A DNA stretch of 64,000 nucleotides, from assembly GCF_004358325.1 (NCBI RefSeq), contig NZ_CP037940.1, positions 1,364,001 through 1,428,000 of the forward strand, given 5' to 3'. This DNA comes from Periweissella cryptocerci (GTDB lineage: Bacteria; Bacillota; Bacilli; Lactobacillales; Lactobacillaceae). The notes beneath the pieces are model-generated. The model made no database searches. It saw only the letters and a list, made by a program, of their open reading frames with translations, and had not been told where the DNA came from. Shown here in pieces: positions 18,801 through 27,971 of the stretch (position 1 is its first letter; each line of letters opens with the position of its first letter). The position numbers were made by a program, and so were the translations under genes.

Positions 18801-21800
18801 TGTCAAAGTAACTTGACCCGTCTTCAAGACATCCGTCACTAATTGTGGCGTTTGTAAAACTGCAGACGTTGAGAAAATCACCTTTACATTAGTTGTGTTC
18901 AATTGATAATCATCTGGTGCTGTGATTTCTTTCAATTGATAATTACCAGAGGCAATCTTTTTGAATGTTAACTGACCATTTTCATCAGTTGTAGCAACCA
19001 TTGGTACTGGGTTGCCATCTTCATCAGTTTCATAAACTTGCTTACCATTCACAACTAGTGGGTCATCCCCATCTGCATCAAGTTTTGGTACATAGACTGG
19101 ATTCCCTTTACTATCAAGCAGGGCATACGTCGCACCTAGCAAGCCAATCTGGTTATACACACTGTCAGCCTTAGTGACAATCAAATCACCAAATTCAGTA
19201 TCAGTGTACGTAACTTGCTTGGTTGTACTGTCGCCTTTAGCACCTAGTGTTACTGGCACATCATCACCAGTTGAGTAACCTTTAGGCGCCTGTGTTTCCT
19301 TAATCACATAATCCCCAGGCAATAAGTGGGTAAAATGCGCGACACCATCAATTCCAGTTGTCGCTTTGTTCACCAGTTGATTGTCTTTATTATATAAACT
19401 AAATTCAGCACCTGCTAAAACTTTTTTCGTGCGGGCACCTTTTTTCGTGACATTTAAATCGTAGTACAATCCCTTCGCGCCACCAAAGTTATCCGGTGTC
19501 GTCACTTTAATATTTTTCGTCAATGGTGGTAAACCTTGAATAATGTTATCACCGGTGATGTTAACATCATTGGTCGCCGTCCAACCAGTTCCGGGATCAG
19601 AATTCAAGCCGGGAGTGTTCGTTTGATAAGTCACTTTATAATTTTTCGTGACATCGTTAACAAAATGCAGAACAAAGTACTGTTGGGCCGTGTCTAGCGT
19701 ATATTCACTGCTTGGCACAGTTTTACCACTAGCGTCAGTCACCTTGATTGTTCCTGCTACCAATTGGATATTTTGCCAGTTATCATCCTTAATCATTACA
19801 TTTTGCAAGAACAAATCATCCGGATTAACATCCAAGATCCAGTTGATAAATGGTGCCCCAGCAAGGCTCGCTTTACTATTATCAACTGCACCAGTTTTTT
19901 GCACAAAACTTTCCACTGTCGTTGCTGGTAAGCTGGCAGTGACATCGGTATCTTGTGGAATATCACCCTTCACATCGTGATAATGCGCCGTGTTAGTAAT
20001 TTCATTACCCGGTAAGGCATTAACAACATCAGTCCCTGGCAATGTGTTTTTGGCGGCCACCGCCTTGGTTTGGTAAGTTAATGTGTAGATCGCAATACTG
20101 CCGTCTAACTTGTCACCAGTCACCGTTAAGGTCTTCGTGGCGTCGTCATAACTCACTAACCCAGCCGTACTTGAACCATCACTCGCTACCAGCCTGGCAC
20201 TGCCAGCAACATATTCTTGGTCATCACTAACCGTGTCGGTAATTTTGACATCTTTACCCATCGGAATCTGGTTCTTACCATCCACGGTGTGCCACTTCTG
20301 GGTGTTCCAGTCGACCGTCCACGTGATTGTTTTATCCTTCGGTGAGGCATAACTCCCGCTTTTATCAATTTCTGTCTTGGGCATGTCTAACGGCTTGAAA
20401 TCAGTATTGGCCTTAATCTCGCCATCCCCATCAACAGTTGCATAATCATAAAGAGCGGTATTTGTTTGTTTTTGCCCTAATGCCCATTGTGCTTGATAAG
20501 CAATTTGGAATGCGTCACTAGTAGGTTTGCTATACGTGATTACAAATGAACCACCATTATCAGTCAAAGTATAATCCGTATCACGAGTTAATACTTTGCC
20601 CGTTGTCACGTCTTTAACCGTTAATTTGCTCAAATCCGTGTATGTGCTGTTACCCAATGTATCCGTAACTTTCCAATTCAATAACGGTGCTTTCGCTGCG
20701 TTAACATCAATCGTCCAATCGACCGTGTGATTAGCCAAATTAACGGTATCTTCATTCCACTTCTTAACAATCCCACTGCCAGTAACCGTGGCATGTGAAA
20801 CGCTTTCTGCATTCTTCCACTTCAAACCATTGCTAACATCAACGCCGGGGGCAACCCCAGTCACAGCAGTTGTATAAGTAATGTCCAAAGCCTGATTGAC
20901 ATCTTTTAAGAAGGTGATGTTAATTCCCGTACCAGATTCCGTAATTTGGTAGTCGGTGCCAGCAACCAAAGGCGTGCCACCACTACTAGGCTTAATCACG
21001 AAAGTCCCATTTTTAATACTTTGCTTCACTTTATCATTTGTACCATACGTATCTGTTAATCCCGCTGACGCTGCCGGTAAAGGTAAGTTATCTGGATTAA
21101 ACTTAATTGTCCAGTCAACGGTCCCTGTTCCTGGGGTTGCCCCCGTTTTAAAGGCGGCATTCGTCTTGGTTACCATTGGCTGGTATTTTTGTGCCAAAGT
21201 TGTTGTTGCTGAAGCTGGCAATGAAACATTCTTCCCATTTACGGTAGCATTCATCGTTGCTTTATTAGTGAAATTTGATGATAAGTTATTTTCTAAAATT
21301 GACATTTGATCAATTTCAGTCGTCACATACATCACGTAAGCTTTATTTGTTGATGCTGGTAACGTAACTGTCGCAGTTGGCGCCTTGTAATCACCACTTA
21401 TACCGCTCACCGTAAATTGTGACTTAACGTCAGTTGTTCCCTCGGTAATTTTACCGCTCAAATCGACATCAGCTTCGACAATTTTATCGACGGTGAATTT
21501 GCTAGTTGCTTGTGGCAACGCTTCCGTTAACTTACCACCTGTTAACGCTGCTAAATTTTCGTTAATCGTAATTTTCCACGTTAGCATTGGGTTAGCTGGA
21601 AATGTTGCCGTATTTTTTGTGAATTGCTTTTCTACTAAGGCCCCGTTCTCCATAACCACAGTTGGGGTCACGCTGATAGGTCCTTTAACATAAGGAATTA
21701 CAATTGTTGGAGTACCGGGCTTAGTAATTACTTTATCGTTGATTACCAATGACATATTCGCAAAACCAGAAATTTGCGTCAATGACTTCACGGCGTCTGT

Positions 21801-22673
21801 AAACGTAATCTTCCCAGTAGTTGAGCCCGCCGCAAGCGTTAACGTTGCAAATTGTGTATTACCTTGTGATAGCGGAATTGAAATATCCGTTGTCGTTTTT
21901 AATTCTGCTGGAATGTCAAAATTAAAATAATCCCCAGCAACCATGTTTTTCCGTAATTCATCCGGTAAATCAAATGAATATGCCAATGTCAGCTTATCAC
22001 CTAGTTTAATCGGATTATCAGCTGTCAAATTCTTGCCATCAGCAGTTTTCAACGTGGCGGTCGTAAACAAAGTTGGATGGCCATCAGCAATTGGTAATCC
22101 CTCAGCTCCCGCTAAGGTGGTAATATCTTGCCCCGCTCGGTCGGCATCCTTAGTCTCAACATCAACTTGATTGTACTTAGCAAACTGAGCCTTCATACTA
22201 CTGGTAAAGTCAGCACCGGCAGGCAACGTCACTGTTAATGAGCCATCTGCATGTTCAATTACCTTTGAACCCTTAGGCAAGTCAAATTGATCTGTGATGT
22301 CTTGAACTTTTGCATCATTTTTAGCATTGTCGTCACTTGAGCTTGTTGCCGTGACCGACTTCGCTGCTTTGACAGGTGACTTTTTAGCCGTACTTGTGGA
22401 TTCACTCGTGCTCGTTTGACTACCGCTAATCAATGAAGTACTAGTTGCTGGCGCACTTGATGAACTCTCAACTGAACTTGCAACACTTGAACTCGTGGTA
22501 GCTACTTCGCTTGTAGCATCTTTACTTGCTGCCGGTGCCACAATAGTGGTCACCGGCGTGCTTGCCTCGGTTGTTTCGGCAGCTTGCACGACGCCACCAA
22601 TCCCTGAGACTACGATTTGTCCGACAATCACAGCTGTCGAGAACAAATTAGCCATTCTACTAAACATTTTCAT
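15867..22673 (-). CDS. Giant sortase-anchored adhesin with ten SpaA/Cna-B repeats
   Basis: 2268 residues. Signal peptide (to about VVQAA), a Ser/Thr-rich stretch to about residue 115, then a long adhesion region of several collagen-binding-type beta domains (about 130-1150). Ten SpaA/Cna-B repeats of roughly 90-110 residues follow, starting at KGLYYDLNVTKKG and ending with GSVVLTKRDSKTKA. Most have an N-terminal K in LTK and an E in the ETKAPxGY motif, as needed for intramolecular isopeptide bonds. A short-period stalk (NDKTPNDKTPNGKTPNGKTP) and a charged segment lead to the sorting signal: QQTGFENG, a hydrophobic helix and the tail RRKQ. The canonical LPxTG is replaced by IQQTG. A sortase gene lies 76 bases upstream on the same strand. 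Confidence 0.92.
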   Translation of the reverse strand: MKMFSRMANLFSTAVIVGQIVVSGIGGVVQAAETTEASTPVTTIVAPAASKDATSEVATTSSSVASSVESSSSAPATSTSLISGSQTSTSESTSTAKKSPVKAAKSVTATSSSDDNAKNDAKVQDITDQFDLPKGSKVIEHADGSLTVTLPAGADFTSSMKAQFAKYNQVDVETKDADRAGQDITTLAGAEGLPIADGHPTLFTTATLKTADGKNLTADNPIKLGDKLTLAYSFDLPDELRKNMVAGDYFNFDIPAELKTTTDISIPLSQGNTQFATLTLAAGSTTGKITFTDAVKSLTQISGFANMSLVINDKVITKPGTPTIVIPYVKGPISVTPTVVMENGALVEKQFTKNTATFPANPMLTWKITINENLAALTGGKLTEALPQATSKFTVDKIVEADVDLSGKITEGTTDVKSQFTVSGISGDYKAPTATVTLPASTNKAYVMYVTTEIDQMSILENNLSSNFTNKATMNATVNGKNVSLPASATTTLAQKYQPMVTKTNAAFKTGATPGTGTVDWTIKFNPDNLPLPAASAGLTDTYGTNDKVKQSIKNGTFVIKPSSGGTPLVAGTDYQITESGTGINITFLKDVNQALDITYTTAVTGVAPGVDVSNGLKWKNAESVSHATVTGSGIVKKWNEDTVNLANHTVDWTIDVNAAKAPLLNWKVTDTLGNSTYTDLSKLTVKDVTTGKVLTRDTDYTLTDNGGSFVITYSKPTSDAFQIAYQAQWALGQKQTNTALYDYATVDGDGEIKANTDFKPLDMPKTEIDKSGSYASPKDKTITWTVDWNTQKWHTVDGKNQIPMGKDVKITDTVSDDQEYVAGSARLVASDGSSTAGLVSYDDATKTLTVTGDKLDGSIAIYTLTYQTKAVAAKNTLPGTDVVNALPGNEITNTAHYHDVKGDIPQDTDVTASLPATTVESFVQKTGAVDNSKASLAGAPFINWILDVNPDDLFLQNVMIKDDNWQNIQLVAGTIKVTDASGKTVPSSEYTLDTAQQYFVLHFVNDVTKNYKVTYQTNTPGLNSDPGTGWTATNDVNITGDNIIQGLPPLTKNIKVTTPDNFGGAKGLYYDLNVTKKGARTKKVLAGAEFSLYNKDNQLVNKATTGIDGVAHFTHLLPGDYVIKETQAPKGYSTGDDVPVTLGAKGDSTTKQVTYTDTEFGDLIVTKADSVYNQIGLLGATYALLDSKGNPVYVPKLDADGDDPLVVNGKQVYETDEDGNPVPMVATTDENGQLTFKKIASGNYQLKEITAPDDYQLNTTNVKVIFSTSAVLQTPQLVTDVLKTGQVTLTKTDFKNNNQPVSGAVYTLQNQAGKVIMQADGKTPVTGTTDKDGNLIITDIAPGDYQLVETTAPKNYLLDAIPQKFTIVRSQAVPAVPHIDVTDKQIPGSVAFTKLDAQTDLPVEGAIFKLVDENGDAIVDNDGNTVAPTDSDADTNVLPDTYTTDAKGQITVANLTPGDYKFIEVTPADGYVMDDTPQSFTIVPSQAKSLMMKMYNQETPGTVELTKTDAQTGDPVDGALFKVIATGDETKTAITDIDGTKLINLETKNGGKLYVGNLLPGKYSLIETKAPSGYELDTTAVDFEVKLNQVGTIKVTKTNAETPGSVVLTKVDAQTGASGAAFDGVEFKLLDATGEPAKDAQGNLIDTPLITKDGGQLTVNNLLPGEYQFVETKAPVGYDLSDKPVKFKIEFNQETTADVEFANQETPGTVILTKTDAQTKQVIAGAEFKVFDADNKIVIDATGAELKDLLTDEAGQLKITTLFPGDYQLVETKAAPGYILDETPIDFVIDFNQTDAVKKTMTNEETPGSVVLTKTDAQTKQIIAGAQFKVVDQDNNVVTNVKGTELQDLTTNENGQIQVDNLLPGKYSFIETKAVTGYVLDETPVDFEISLNQAESTQVTKTNAETPGSVQLMKTDAQTGKAVANAEFKLVDENGELATDASGKQLATFTTDKTGKIVVDNLLPGNYSFVEVKAPAGYDLDKTPVKVNVAFDQQTPAQVAMTNNQTAGSVVLTKRDSKTKATLANAVFELRNTTGVIKRGLKTNSHGQLKVDDLLPGKYTFVETKAPKGYVLSKKAVKFTIVFNQETAVQVTKLNKLVKVSKVLGRKHTNRKTPTNKMPNDKTPNDKTPNGKTPNGKTPTDKTPKVTGDGNDGDKPNRNAKPKHAAKRGTVNETHPSTPAERKAELARLNSYTQLTTLQRARLAELKTQVAKDDALAEAKRQAEGKLGANNQRKIQQTGFENGINWLGVIGGVSLLSLAVWQLRRKQ

Positions 22674-22749
22674 CCCTAAATCTCCATTTATATAATCAAA
22701 TTATTTCCCGATAATTCAATACACTCTAATCTCATTCTCTAACACTGAC

Positions 22750-23454
22750 TTAGCTATTTTGCAAAACTTTAAAAATCCCGTGGGCTTGCAGATAACGCGC
22801 ATCAATTTTGCGCTGAGTCAGTAACTTCCCTGTGATAATGACCCGCTTGGTGGCGTTTGTGTAATACGGTGGTTCTTCAAAACAGGTCACTAATGTAATC
22901 GTTGCTGTCTGTTTCGGTTTATCAGCTAAAACATTCACCTGATATTCACTAACAATTTTCTTAGTAGTACTACGATAGATATAGATTTTTTCACCGTCAG
23001 TAACGTAAATCTTGCTACCAACGTAAAATTCATTCTGAAGGGTACTAAAATACGTGCGATTATCGGCCATATTATGTGCACCAATTGCATAATTACGTTG
23101 GCCCATGGTTTCATCCGCCTTTAACGTGCCCGCACCTAATGCCAAACTCTTAGGTGAAGTCCCTTCAAAGATTGGCATTTCAATGCCAACTTGAGGAATC
23201 GCAACATAACCCCGTAATACCACCGCTTCCTTACGTTGCATATCAGCTCGTAACTTTTTTAAATTAACATCACTCACACCGTCATATTGCACCGGTATTT
23301 TAACTGTTCCATGGACAATCTTGGTATTTGACTTAACTTTATATTGGGCGATTAGTTGGGCATACCGTCCGACATAGAGGCGTGGATTCAAACTAACCAC
23401 AATTATTCCAAGTGCCAAAACAACCAATATCACGCTGATGATTTTCTTACGCAT
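22750..23454 (-). CDS. srtA: Class A-like sortase
   Basis: 234 residues. An N-terminal membrane helix (residues 5-22) is followed by a sortase domain with the complete triad: His127 in GAHN, Cys191 in TLVTCF and Arg204 in KRVIITG. Sortases cut LPxTG-type signals and link the protein to peptidoglycan. The TLVTC signature and N-terminal anchor fit class A, but the substrate next door has IQQTG, so specificity may be altered. GAAGGA precedes the ATG. It lies directly upstream of the giant adhesin and is probably dedicated to it, although a possible promoter (TTGAAT / TATATA) in the gap could give separate expression. Confidence 0.9.
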   Translation of the reverse strand: MRKKIISVILVVLALGIIVVSLNPRLYVGRYAQLIAQYKVKSNTKIVHGTVKIPVQYDGVSDVNLKKLRADMQRKEAVVLRGYVAIPQVGIEMPIFEGTSPKSLALGAGTLKADETMGQRNYAIGAHNMADNRTYFSTLQNEFYVGSKIYVTDGEKIYIYRSTTKKIVSEYQVNVLADKPKQTATITLVTCFEEPPYYTNATKRVIITGKLLTQRKIDARYLQAHGIFKVLQNS

Positions 23455-23514
23455 ATCAATCCTTCTTCAGTCAAATTTCTATTGAGTCTACTACCGTTTT
23501 AATCGCCTATTTTA

Positions 23515-23552
23515 GAAAAAGAGGTGAGGCAATCGTGCGCCCACTCCCCTTT
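23515..23552 (-). terminator. Terminator of the ClC gene
   Basis: An imperfect GC-rich stem (AGTGGGCGC / GCCTCACCT) ends in CTTTTTC on the minus strand, shortly after the stop at 23591. Confidence 0.6.
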
Positions 23553-23590
23553 AAAAATAGTAGATTGCTAGAAATTAATGTAGTTCATAT

Positions 23591-25114
23591 CTAATTATTA
23601 ATCGCAGCGATTTCATGAGTCGCATTACTCCGCAAACTCTTGTCCATCACTAAAGTAACGACATCCCCATGGTGCAAAATCAAATCACCATCCGGGACCA
23701 ATTCGTCTTGACCACGGTTCACTCGCGTTAACAAAGTTCCATGAGGCCATTCAATATCCCGTACAGCATTTTCTTCGAGCAAGCCACCTGGATTGATTGT
23801 CACGCGAATTTCATCAGTACGGCCATATAAGCCGGTAACTTTCTTCGCGCCCGCAACCATCCGTTCTAGCAAACTTTCATAGATTGGTTTACCACCAAAG
23901 GCATCAACTGTTAAGTATGAAATCAACGCTACCAAGGCAATTGGTAACAGTTGTGACATTGAACCAACCATTTCCGTCAATAACAAGACCGCGGTAAACG
24001 GCGCCTTACTAATCCCAGCGAAGTAGCCCGCCATTGCAAAGACCACAAAATCAGAAACATATTCTACCGGTAAAATACCAAGTTTCACCGCAATCATCCC
24101 AAATGCGGCCCCAAAGACCGAACCAATCGTCAAAATTGGGAAGAAAATACCACCTGATAAACCAGAACCATATGAAATCAAAGTAAAGACAAATCGTAAT
24201 ACCAAAATTCCCAGCAAAATTTTCAAATTAGGCGTATGTTCCGTAATTTGGACAATCAGCGCATTACTACCACCAAGTGTATCGGTGAAGAAAATCCCAA
24301 CTGGAATTACCAAAAGGAATGGCACGATTGCTTGATACTTGCGAGGAATCCAGCTAAAAATCTTGTAAAAAGTTGGTTGCCATAAAATTGCTTTTTGGAA
24401 TAATAAAGCCGCAAAACCAGCAATAATTCCAAGCACAACAACTAACCAGTAAAATGCCGGTGGCACGTTGGAGCCATTAACAATTGACAGGATTGGCTTC
24501 AAACCAAACGCTTGTTGTGAAACCAAATCTGCCGTTAATGATGCTGACAACGCACTAATCCATAATGTCACCGCTAAACTGTGATAGACTTCTTCCAGTA
24601 CAAACATTGTGCCGGCAATTGGTGCACTAAACGCTGCTGAAATCCCAGCCGCCGCACCACTCGCAATCAGCAAACGCCAATCACGTTTATCTAATTCCAT
24701 TTGTTCCGCAAAAACTTGACCAACTGAAGCCCCCAATTGAATTGAAGGCCCTTCACGCCCAAGGAAAACCCCAGTCCCCAGTGTTAACGTCGTCGCTATG
24801 AACTTACGCCACAAAGTTGACCAGCCTTCCATTTCAAGTTCACCGTGTAATTGTCCCTCAACTTGAGGAATTCCCGAACCCATTACACGTTCATTCGGTG
24901 CAACAATCTTTGCGATTACCCACGTCAGGATGAACATTCCAATGATTGTTAAAATCAAAATCAAAATATTTTGTCCTGCTAAATGGTAAATCACATTGGT
25001 AATTTTCCGAATGTGTTCAACTAGCCAACGGAATAGACTAATCACTATTCCGACAAATAGGCCGACGATCATCGCACGAACCACCACGATGAGCCGTAAA
25101 TTATCAAATTTCAT
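23591..25114 (-). CDS. clcA: ClC-family H+/Cl- exchange transporter with C-terminal RCK-type domain
   Basis: 507 residues, about ten or more membrane helices. ClC signatures are all present: GSGIPQVEG (selectivity filter), GREGPSIQLG with the gating glutamate, and GLSGGIFFPILTIG. The last ~80 residues (VRVTINPGGLLEENAVRDI...GDVVTLV-like) form a TrkA-C/RCK-type regulatory domain. Such antiporters help in acid resistance and halide or fluoride handling. AAAAGGG precedes the ATG. An inverted repeat with 14-bp arms lies in the upstream gap (25168-25227). Confidence 0.92.
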   Translation of the reverse strand: MKFDNLRLIVVVRAMIVGLFVGIVISLFRWLVEHIRKITNVIYHLAGQNILILILTIIGMFILTWVIAKIVAPNERVMGSGIPQVEGQLHGELEMEGWSTLWRKFIATTLTLGTGVFLGREGPSIQLGASVGQVFAEQMELDKRDWRLLIASGAAAGISAAFSAPIAGTMFVLEEVYHSLAVTLWISALSASLTADLVSQQAFGLKPILSIVNGSNVPPAFYWLVVVLGIIAGFAALLFQKAILWQPTFYKIFSWIPRKYQAIVPFLLVIPVGIFFTDTLGGSNALIVQITEHTPNLKILLGILVLRFVFTLISYGSGLSGGIFFPILTIGSVFGAAFGMIAVKLGILPVEYVSDFVVFAMAGYFAGISKAPFTAVLLLTEMVGSMSQLLPIALVALISYLTVDAFGGKPIYESLLERMVAGAKKVTGLYGRTDEIRVTINPGGLLEENAVRDIEWPHGTLLTRVNRGQDELVPDGDLILHHGDVVTLVMDKSLRSNATHEIAAINN

Positions 25115-25167
25115 CTTTACCCTTTTCTTTTGTACGTATTATTGCTAAATCTTTAATACATCTCTGA

Positions 25168-25227
25168 TAGCCTTATGTGTTAGCTTCTACTTCACCACTA
25201 ACAAAAGTACAAGAACACATAAGGCTA
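25168..25227. repeat. 14-bp inverted repeat upstream of the ClC gene
   Basis: TAGCCTTATGTGTT (25168-25181) and its complement (25214-25227) are separated by 32 bases. It could be a leader hairpin or a protein-binding site for the ClC gene. Confidence 0.45.
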
Positions 25228-25262
25228 CCAGAGCCCTAAATTAATGCTAAAAATATTACTAA

Positions 25263-25290
25263 AATAGCTCGAATGCAACTTCGAGCTATT
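25263..25290 (-). terminator. Terminator after the DUF606 pair
   Basis: AATAGCTCGAA and TTCGAGCTATT form an 11-bp stem with a six-base loop, followed by TTTTAG on the minus strand. It probably ends the long transcript that includes the flavoprotein genes. Confidence 0.65.
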
Positions 25291-25329
25291 GTTCTGGCGA
25301 TTATTATCCATAATACTCACTCACAATTG

Positions 25330-26259
25330 TTACCAAAAGCGAATGATTACTACTCCCATTAATATGACAACAAAACCGTAAATTTGCAGTGGTAGCACTG
25401 CATTTTTAGGTGATCTCCATAATCCAAATTGTTGTATTAATGAACTTCCAAGATATTGACCCATAAAGATCAATGTAAGAGTTAAGCTTGCGCCCACGGC
25501 TTGGGAAATAACTGAACCCAAAGCAATGACTAGACCGGCACTAATGCCACCCGTCCAAGACCACCATTTAGTTTGCGCAATGGTTCCCTTGTTTGGCAAA
25601 ATCTTGCGTTCTGTTACTAAAGCCACAATAACTAACAATATGGTACTGACCAAAAATGAAATGTAGGCCGCCTTCACGGGCGAACCGACAACGTGGCCTA
25701 ATTGACCATTAATTATTTGTTGTGCGGCGAACAAACCACCAGATAAGACCGACCAGATTTCCCAGCCGAGGTTTTGTTGACTCTTTGCTTGAACTTTTAC
25801 GCCATCTTCATCCCGCTGAACGAGGACAATTGCGACATACCAGCCAAAGGCCAATACTGCAAATCCAATTACACGAATGAATGATAGCTGATATGTCGCC
25901 GCTCCAAGCCAACCAAATTGACCAATAATTGAGCTAAAGACCAGTTGTCCCATGATTGGTAAAATAACAACTTTAATTGCGCCAATTTTTTTAAAAAGAA
26001 AAATATTTGATACTTGATAAATTGAACCAAATATTCCACCCGTGAATAACCACCACGGACTTGAAAAAAACATTTTATGACTAATTACGATTGAACTCCC
26101 CGTAATGACGGTGAGTAACATCATAACAATCATACCAATAACATAAGCAACTAAAGCAGCCCGTACCGGTGATCCCACAGATTTACGCAAGTCTGCATTG
26201 ATCCCTGTTTGTGTCGCATACAAGAATCCAGCTACGACACCCAATGATAAGTTAATCAT
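25330..26259 (-). CDS. DMT-superfamily transporter, DUF606 tandem type (copy 2)
   Basis: 309 residues with about ten membrane helices in two homologous halves (MINLSLGVVAGFLYATQTGINADLRKSVGSPVRAA... and ...FAAQQIINGQLGHVVGSPVKAA...). Each half has the DUF606 signature around QxxINxxL followed by VGSP. The substrate is unknown. It is a paralogue of the gene just upstream and is separated from it by 41 bases, so the two are co-transcribed and may form a heterodimer, as many DMT pairs do. It is the last gene before the terminator. Confidence 0.85.
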   Translation of the reverse strand: MINLSLGVVAGFLYATQTGINADLRKSVGSPVRAALVAYVIGMIVMMLLTVITGSSIVISHKMFFSSPWWLFTGGIFGSIYQVSNIFLFKKIGAIKVVILPIMGQLVFSSIIGQFGWLGAATYQLSFIRVIGFAVLAFGWYVAIVLVQRDEDGVKVQAKSQQNLGWEIWSVLSGGLFAAQQIINGQLGHVVGSPVKAAYISFLVSTILLVIVALVTERKILPNKGTIAQTKWWSWTGGISAGLVIALGSVISQAVGASLTLTLIFMGQYLGSSLIQQFGLWRSPKNAVLPLQIYGFVVILMGVVIIRFW

Positions 26260-26300
26260 AAAATTCTACATTTTCCCTATACTTCTTTTAAGACAATTAA

Positions 26301-27281
26301 TCAAAATTTGAGGAAGAAAACTCCCAGTGCCATCATTGCTACACCCATATATTGGGGTACCATAACGCGCTTTTTAATTGAGCTCCACAATCCAAAGTAC
26401 TGAATAACAAGTGCACTAACAAATTGGCCAATGATAACCAACAAAATGTTACGACCGGCGCCAATGTGTGGCACGTTACTAATATTAGCAACCACGGCTA
26501 AACTACCGAAAACTCCACCCAAGAATGTCCAAGGTGAAATTTTTGAAAGCTTGAATGTTTCTTTTGAAGGTAAAACACTACGTTCAACAATCAATACGAC
26601 CACAATTAAGCCAATCGCACTAATACCGTATGAGATAAGTGATGCTTGCAATGGTGAACCCACAGCTGCACCCATCTTACCGTTCACGGCTTGTTGTAAA
26701 CCAAATGACACCCCACCGAAAATTGAAGCGATTCGGTAAAGCGTCACTTGCCAAACGCCACGGCGTTCAGCGGTCAATGTACCGTCACCATCTAAAATCT
26801 TGGCAACAGTTGTTTTTTCGAATTCTGATTGTTTTGACACCCCAACTGCGATAATTAAACCCGCAATCAAAATGAACAAGCCAATCAAGTGGATGCCAGT
26901 TAATTTAACAACCGGGCTGTTAAACCAACCAAAGGTGTCAATGGCCGTACTTACAAGCACTTGACCAAAGACTGGTAAGACAACGGTTTGGACGGCCCCG
27001 ATTTTACGGAAAACGACCACGTTCGTTGTTTGGTATACGGCACCAAGCAAACCACCGGTCCAAAGCCAAAGTGGTTGATGGCTAAAAACAGTGCTGCTGA
27101 CGAACAAGTTTTGTCCCGCGATTGAGAGGAGGAATATCAAGAAGACCACCCCAACTGAATATGCGATAATAACTGTTTTAAATGGTGAAACCACCGATTT
27201 TTGTAAGTGAGAATTAATTGGAATCTGATTAGCAAGTAAGACACCTGCAATCAAACCCGTCATAAGTGACGTAATAAGCAT
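26301..27281 (-). CDS. DMT-superfamily transporter, DUF606 tandem type (copy 1)
   Basis: 326 residues, about ten membrane helices, two DUF606 halves (LANQIPINSHLQKSVVSPFKT and LQQAVNGKMGAAVGSPLQAS). AGGGGA precedes the ATG. It starts nine bases after the stop of the two-TM gene at 27291-27971, so it appears to continue the flavoprotein operon. Whether transport is linked to that system or merely co-transcribed cannot be told from sequence. Confidence 0.85.
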   Translation of the reverse strand: MLITSLMTGLIAGVLLANQIPINSHLQKSVVSPFKTVIIAYSVGVVFLIFLLSIAGQNLFVSSTVFSHQPLWLWTGGLLGAVYQTTNVVVFRKIGAVQTVVLPVFGQVLVSTAIDTFGWFNSPVVKLTGIHLIGLFILIAGLIIAVGVSKQSEFEKTTVAKILDGDGTLTAERRGVWQVTLYRIASIFGGVSFGLQQAVNGKMGAAVGSPLQASLISYGISAIGLIVVVLIVERSVLPSKETFKLSKISPWTFLGGVFGSLAVVANISNVPHIGAGRNILLVIIGQFVSALVIQYFGLWSSIKKRVMVPQYMGVAMMALGVFFLKF

Positions 27282-27290
27282 GTAGTTCCC

Positions 27291-27971
27291 CTAATATATA
27301 ATTTTTGAGTTTCTTTGGCGGCGACGTTGTGTATTTTTCATTTCTTCATCGAAAAACGATAAGCTTTTATCGTAATAAACCCCGCTCCGATCAACATCAG
27401 TTATCAAAATTTTGACAGCGTGTTCGATGCTGAAAGCTTGTAAATTACGCATATAAACTAATAAAGTTGAAATGTATTCAGACTCACGGAATCTCATCGG
27501 GATCACACTGATTCGTTTGATAAACCGTTCATCTTCAAACGCCGCATCGACTTGACGCTGAATTGTTTCAGTTAGTGCCAGAACATCGAGGTAATCGTGG
27601 CGCCGGAACATTTTCTCGTAGCCAACCATTAGTGTTGATATTCTTTCTTTAAATACGGTGTTAAACAGAATAATCAACACTAAGATAATTCCGATTAAAC
27701 CAAATGCTATTAGATATAAATACAAACTTAACCCTTGAAAGAACATGAAAAACAGAAGTCCAAACATTACGAATACATAAATCGCCAGATATAGATTCAT
27801 TTTATGGATGAAAAGTCGTTCTAATATGTGCGCATTTCTATTAGCCCTACCGCGACGTTCGATTAAATGTTCAATCGTCTGCAGGTCTGACAAGATACTT
27901 TGTAGCTCAGAAATTTGCTGTTTAGTCTCCGAATCTTCACCGAGATACATCTCATCAACTAAAAACGCCAT
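27291..27971 (-). CDS. Two-TM protein, paralogue family member 5
   Basis: 226 residues. N-terminal helical region (about 1-60), two membrane segments (about 60-105), then a cytoplasmic helical region with the family signature SEYISTLLVYMRNLQAFSIEHAVK and a following tyrosine pair (GVYYDKS). The same layout is seen in the proteins at 30834, 34477, 35240, 37400 and 44930. The start codon follows directly on the stop of the flavoprotein upstream (27972), so translation is coupled and the two products probably interact. The C-terminus is basic (RRRQRNSK). No known family recognised. Confidence 0.75.
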   Translation of the reverse strand: MAFLVDEMYLGEDSETKQQISELQSILSDLQTIEHLIERRGRANRNAHILERLFIHKMNLYLAIYVFVMFGLLFFMFFQGLSLYLYLIAFGLIGIILVLIILFNTVFKERISTLMVGYEKMFRRHDYLDVLALTETIQRQVDAAFEDERFIKRISVIPMRFRESEYISTLLVYMRNLQAFSIEHAVKILITDVDRSGVYYDKSLSFFDEEMKNTQRRRQRNSKIIY

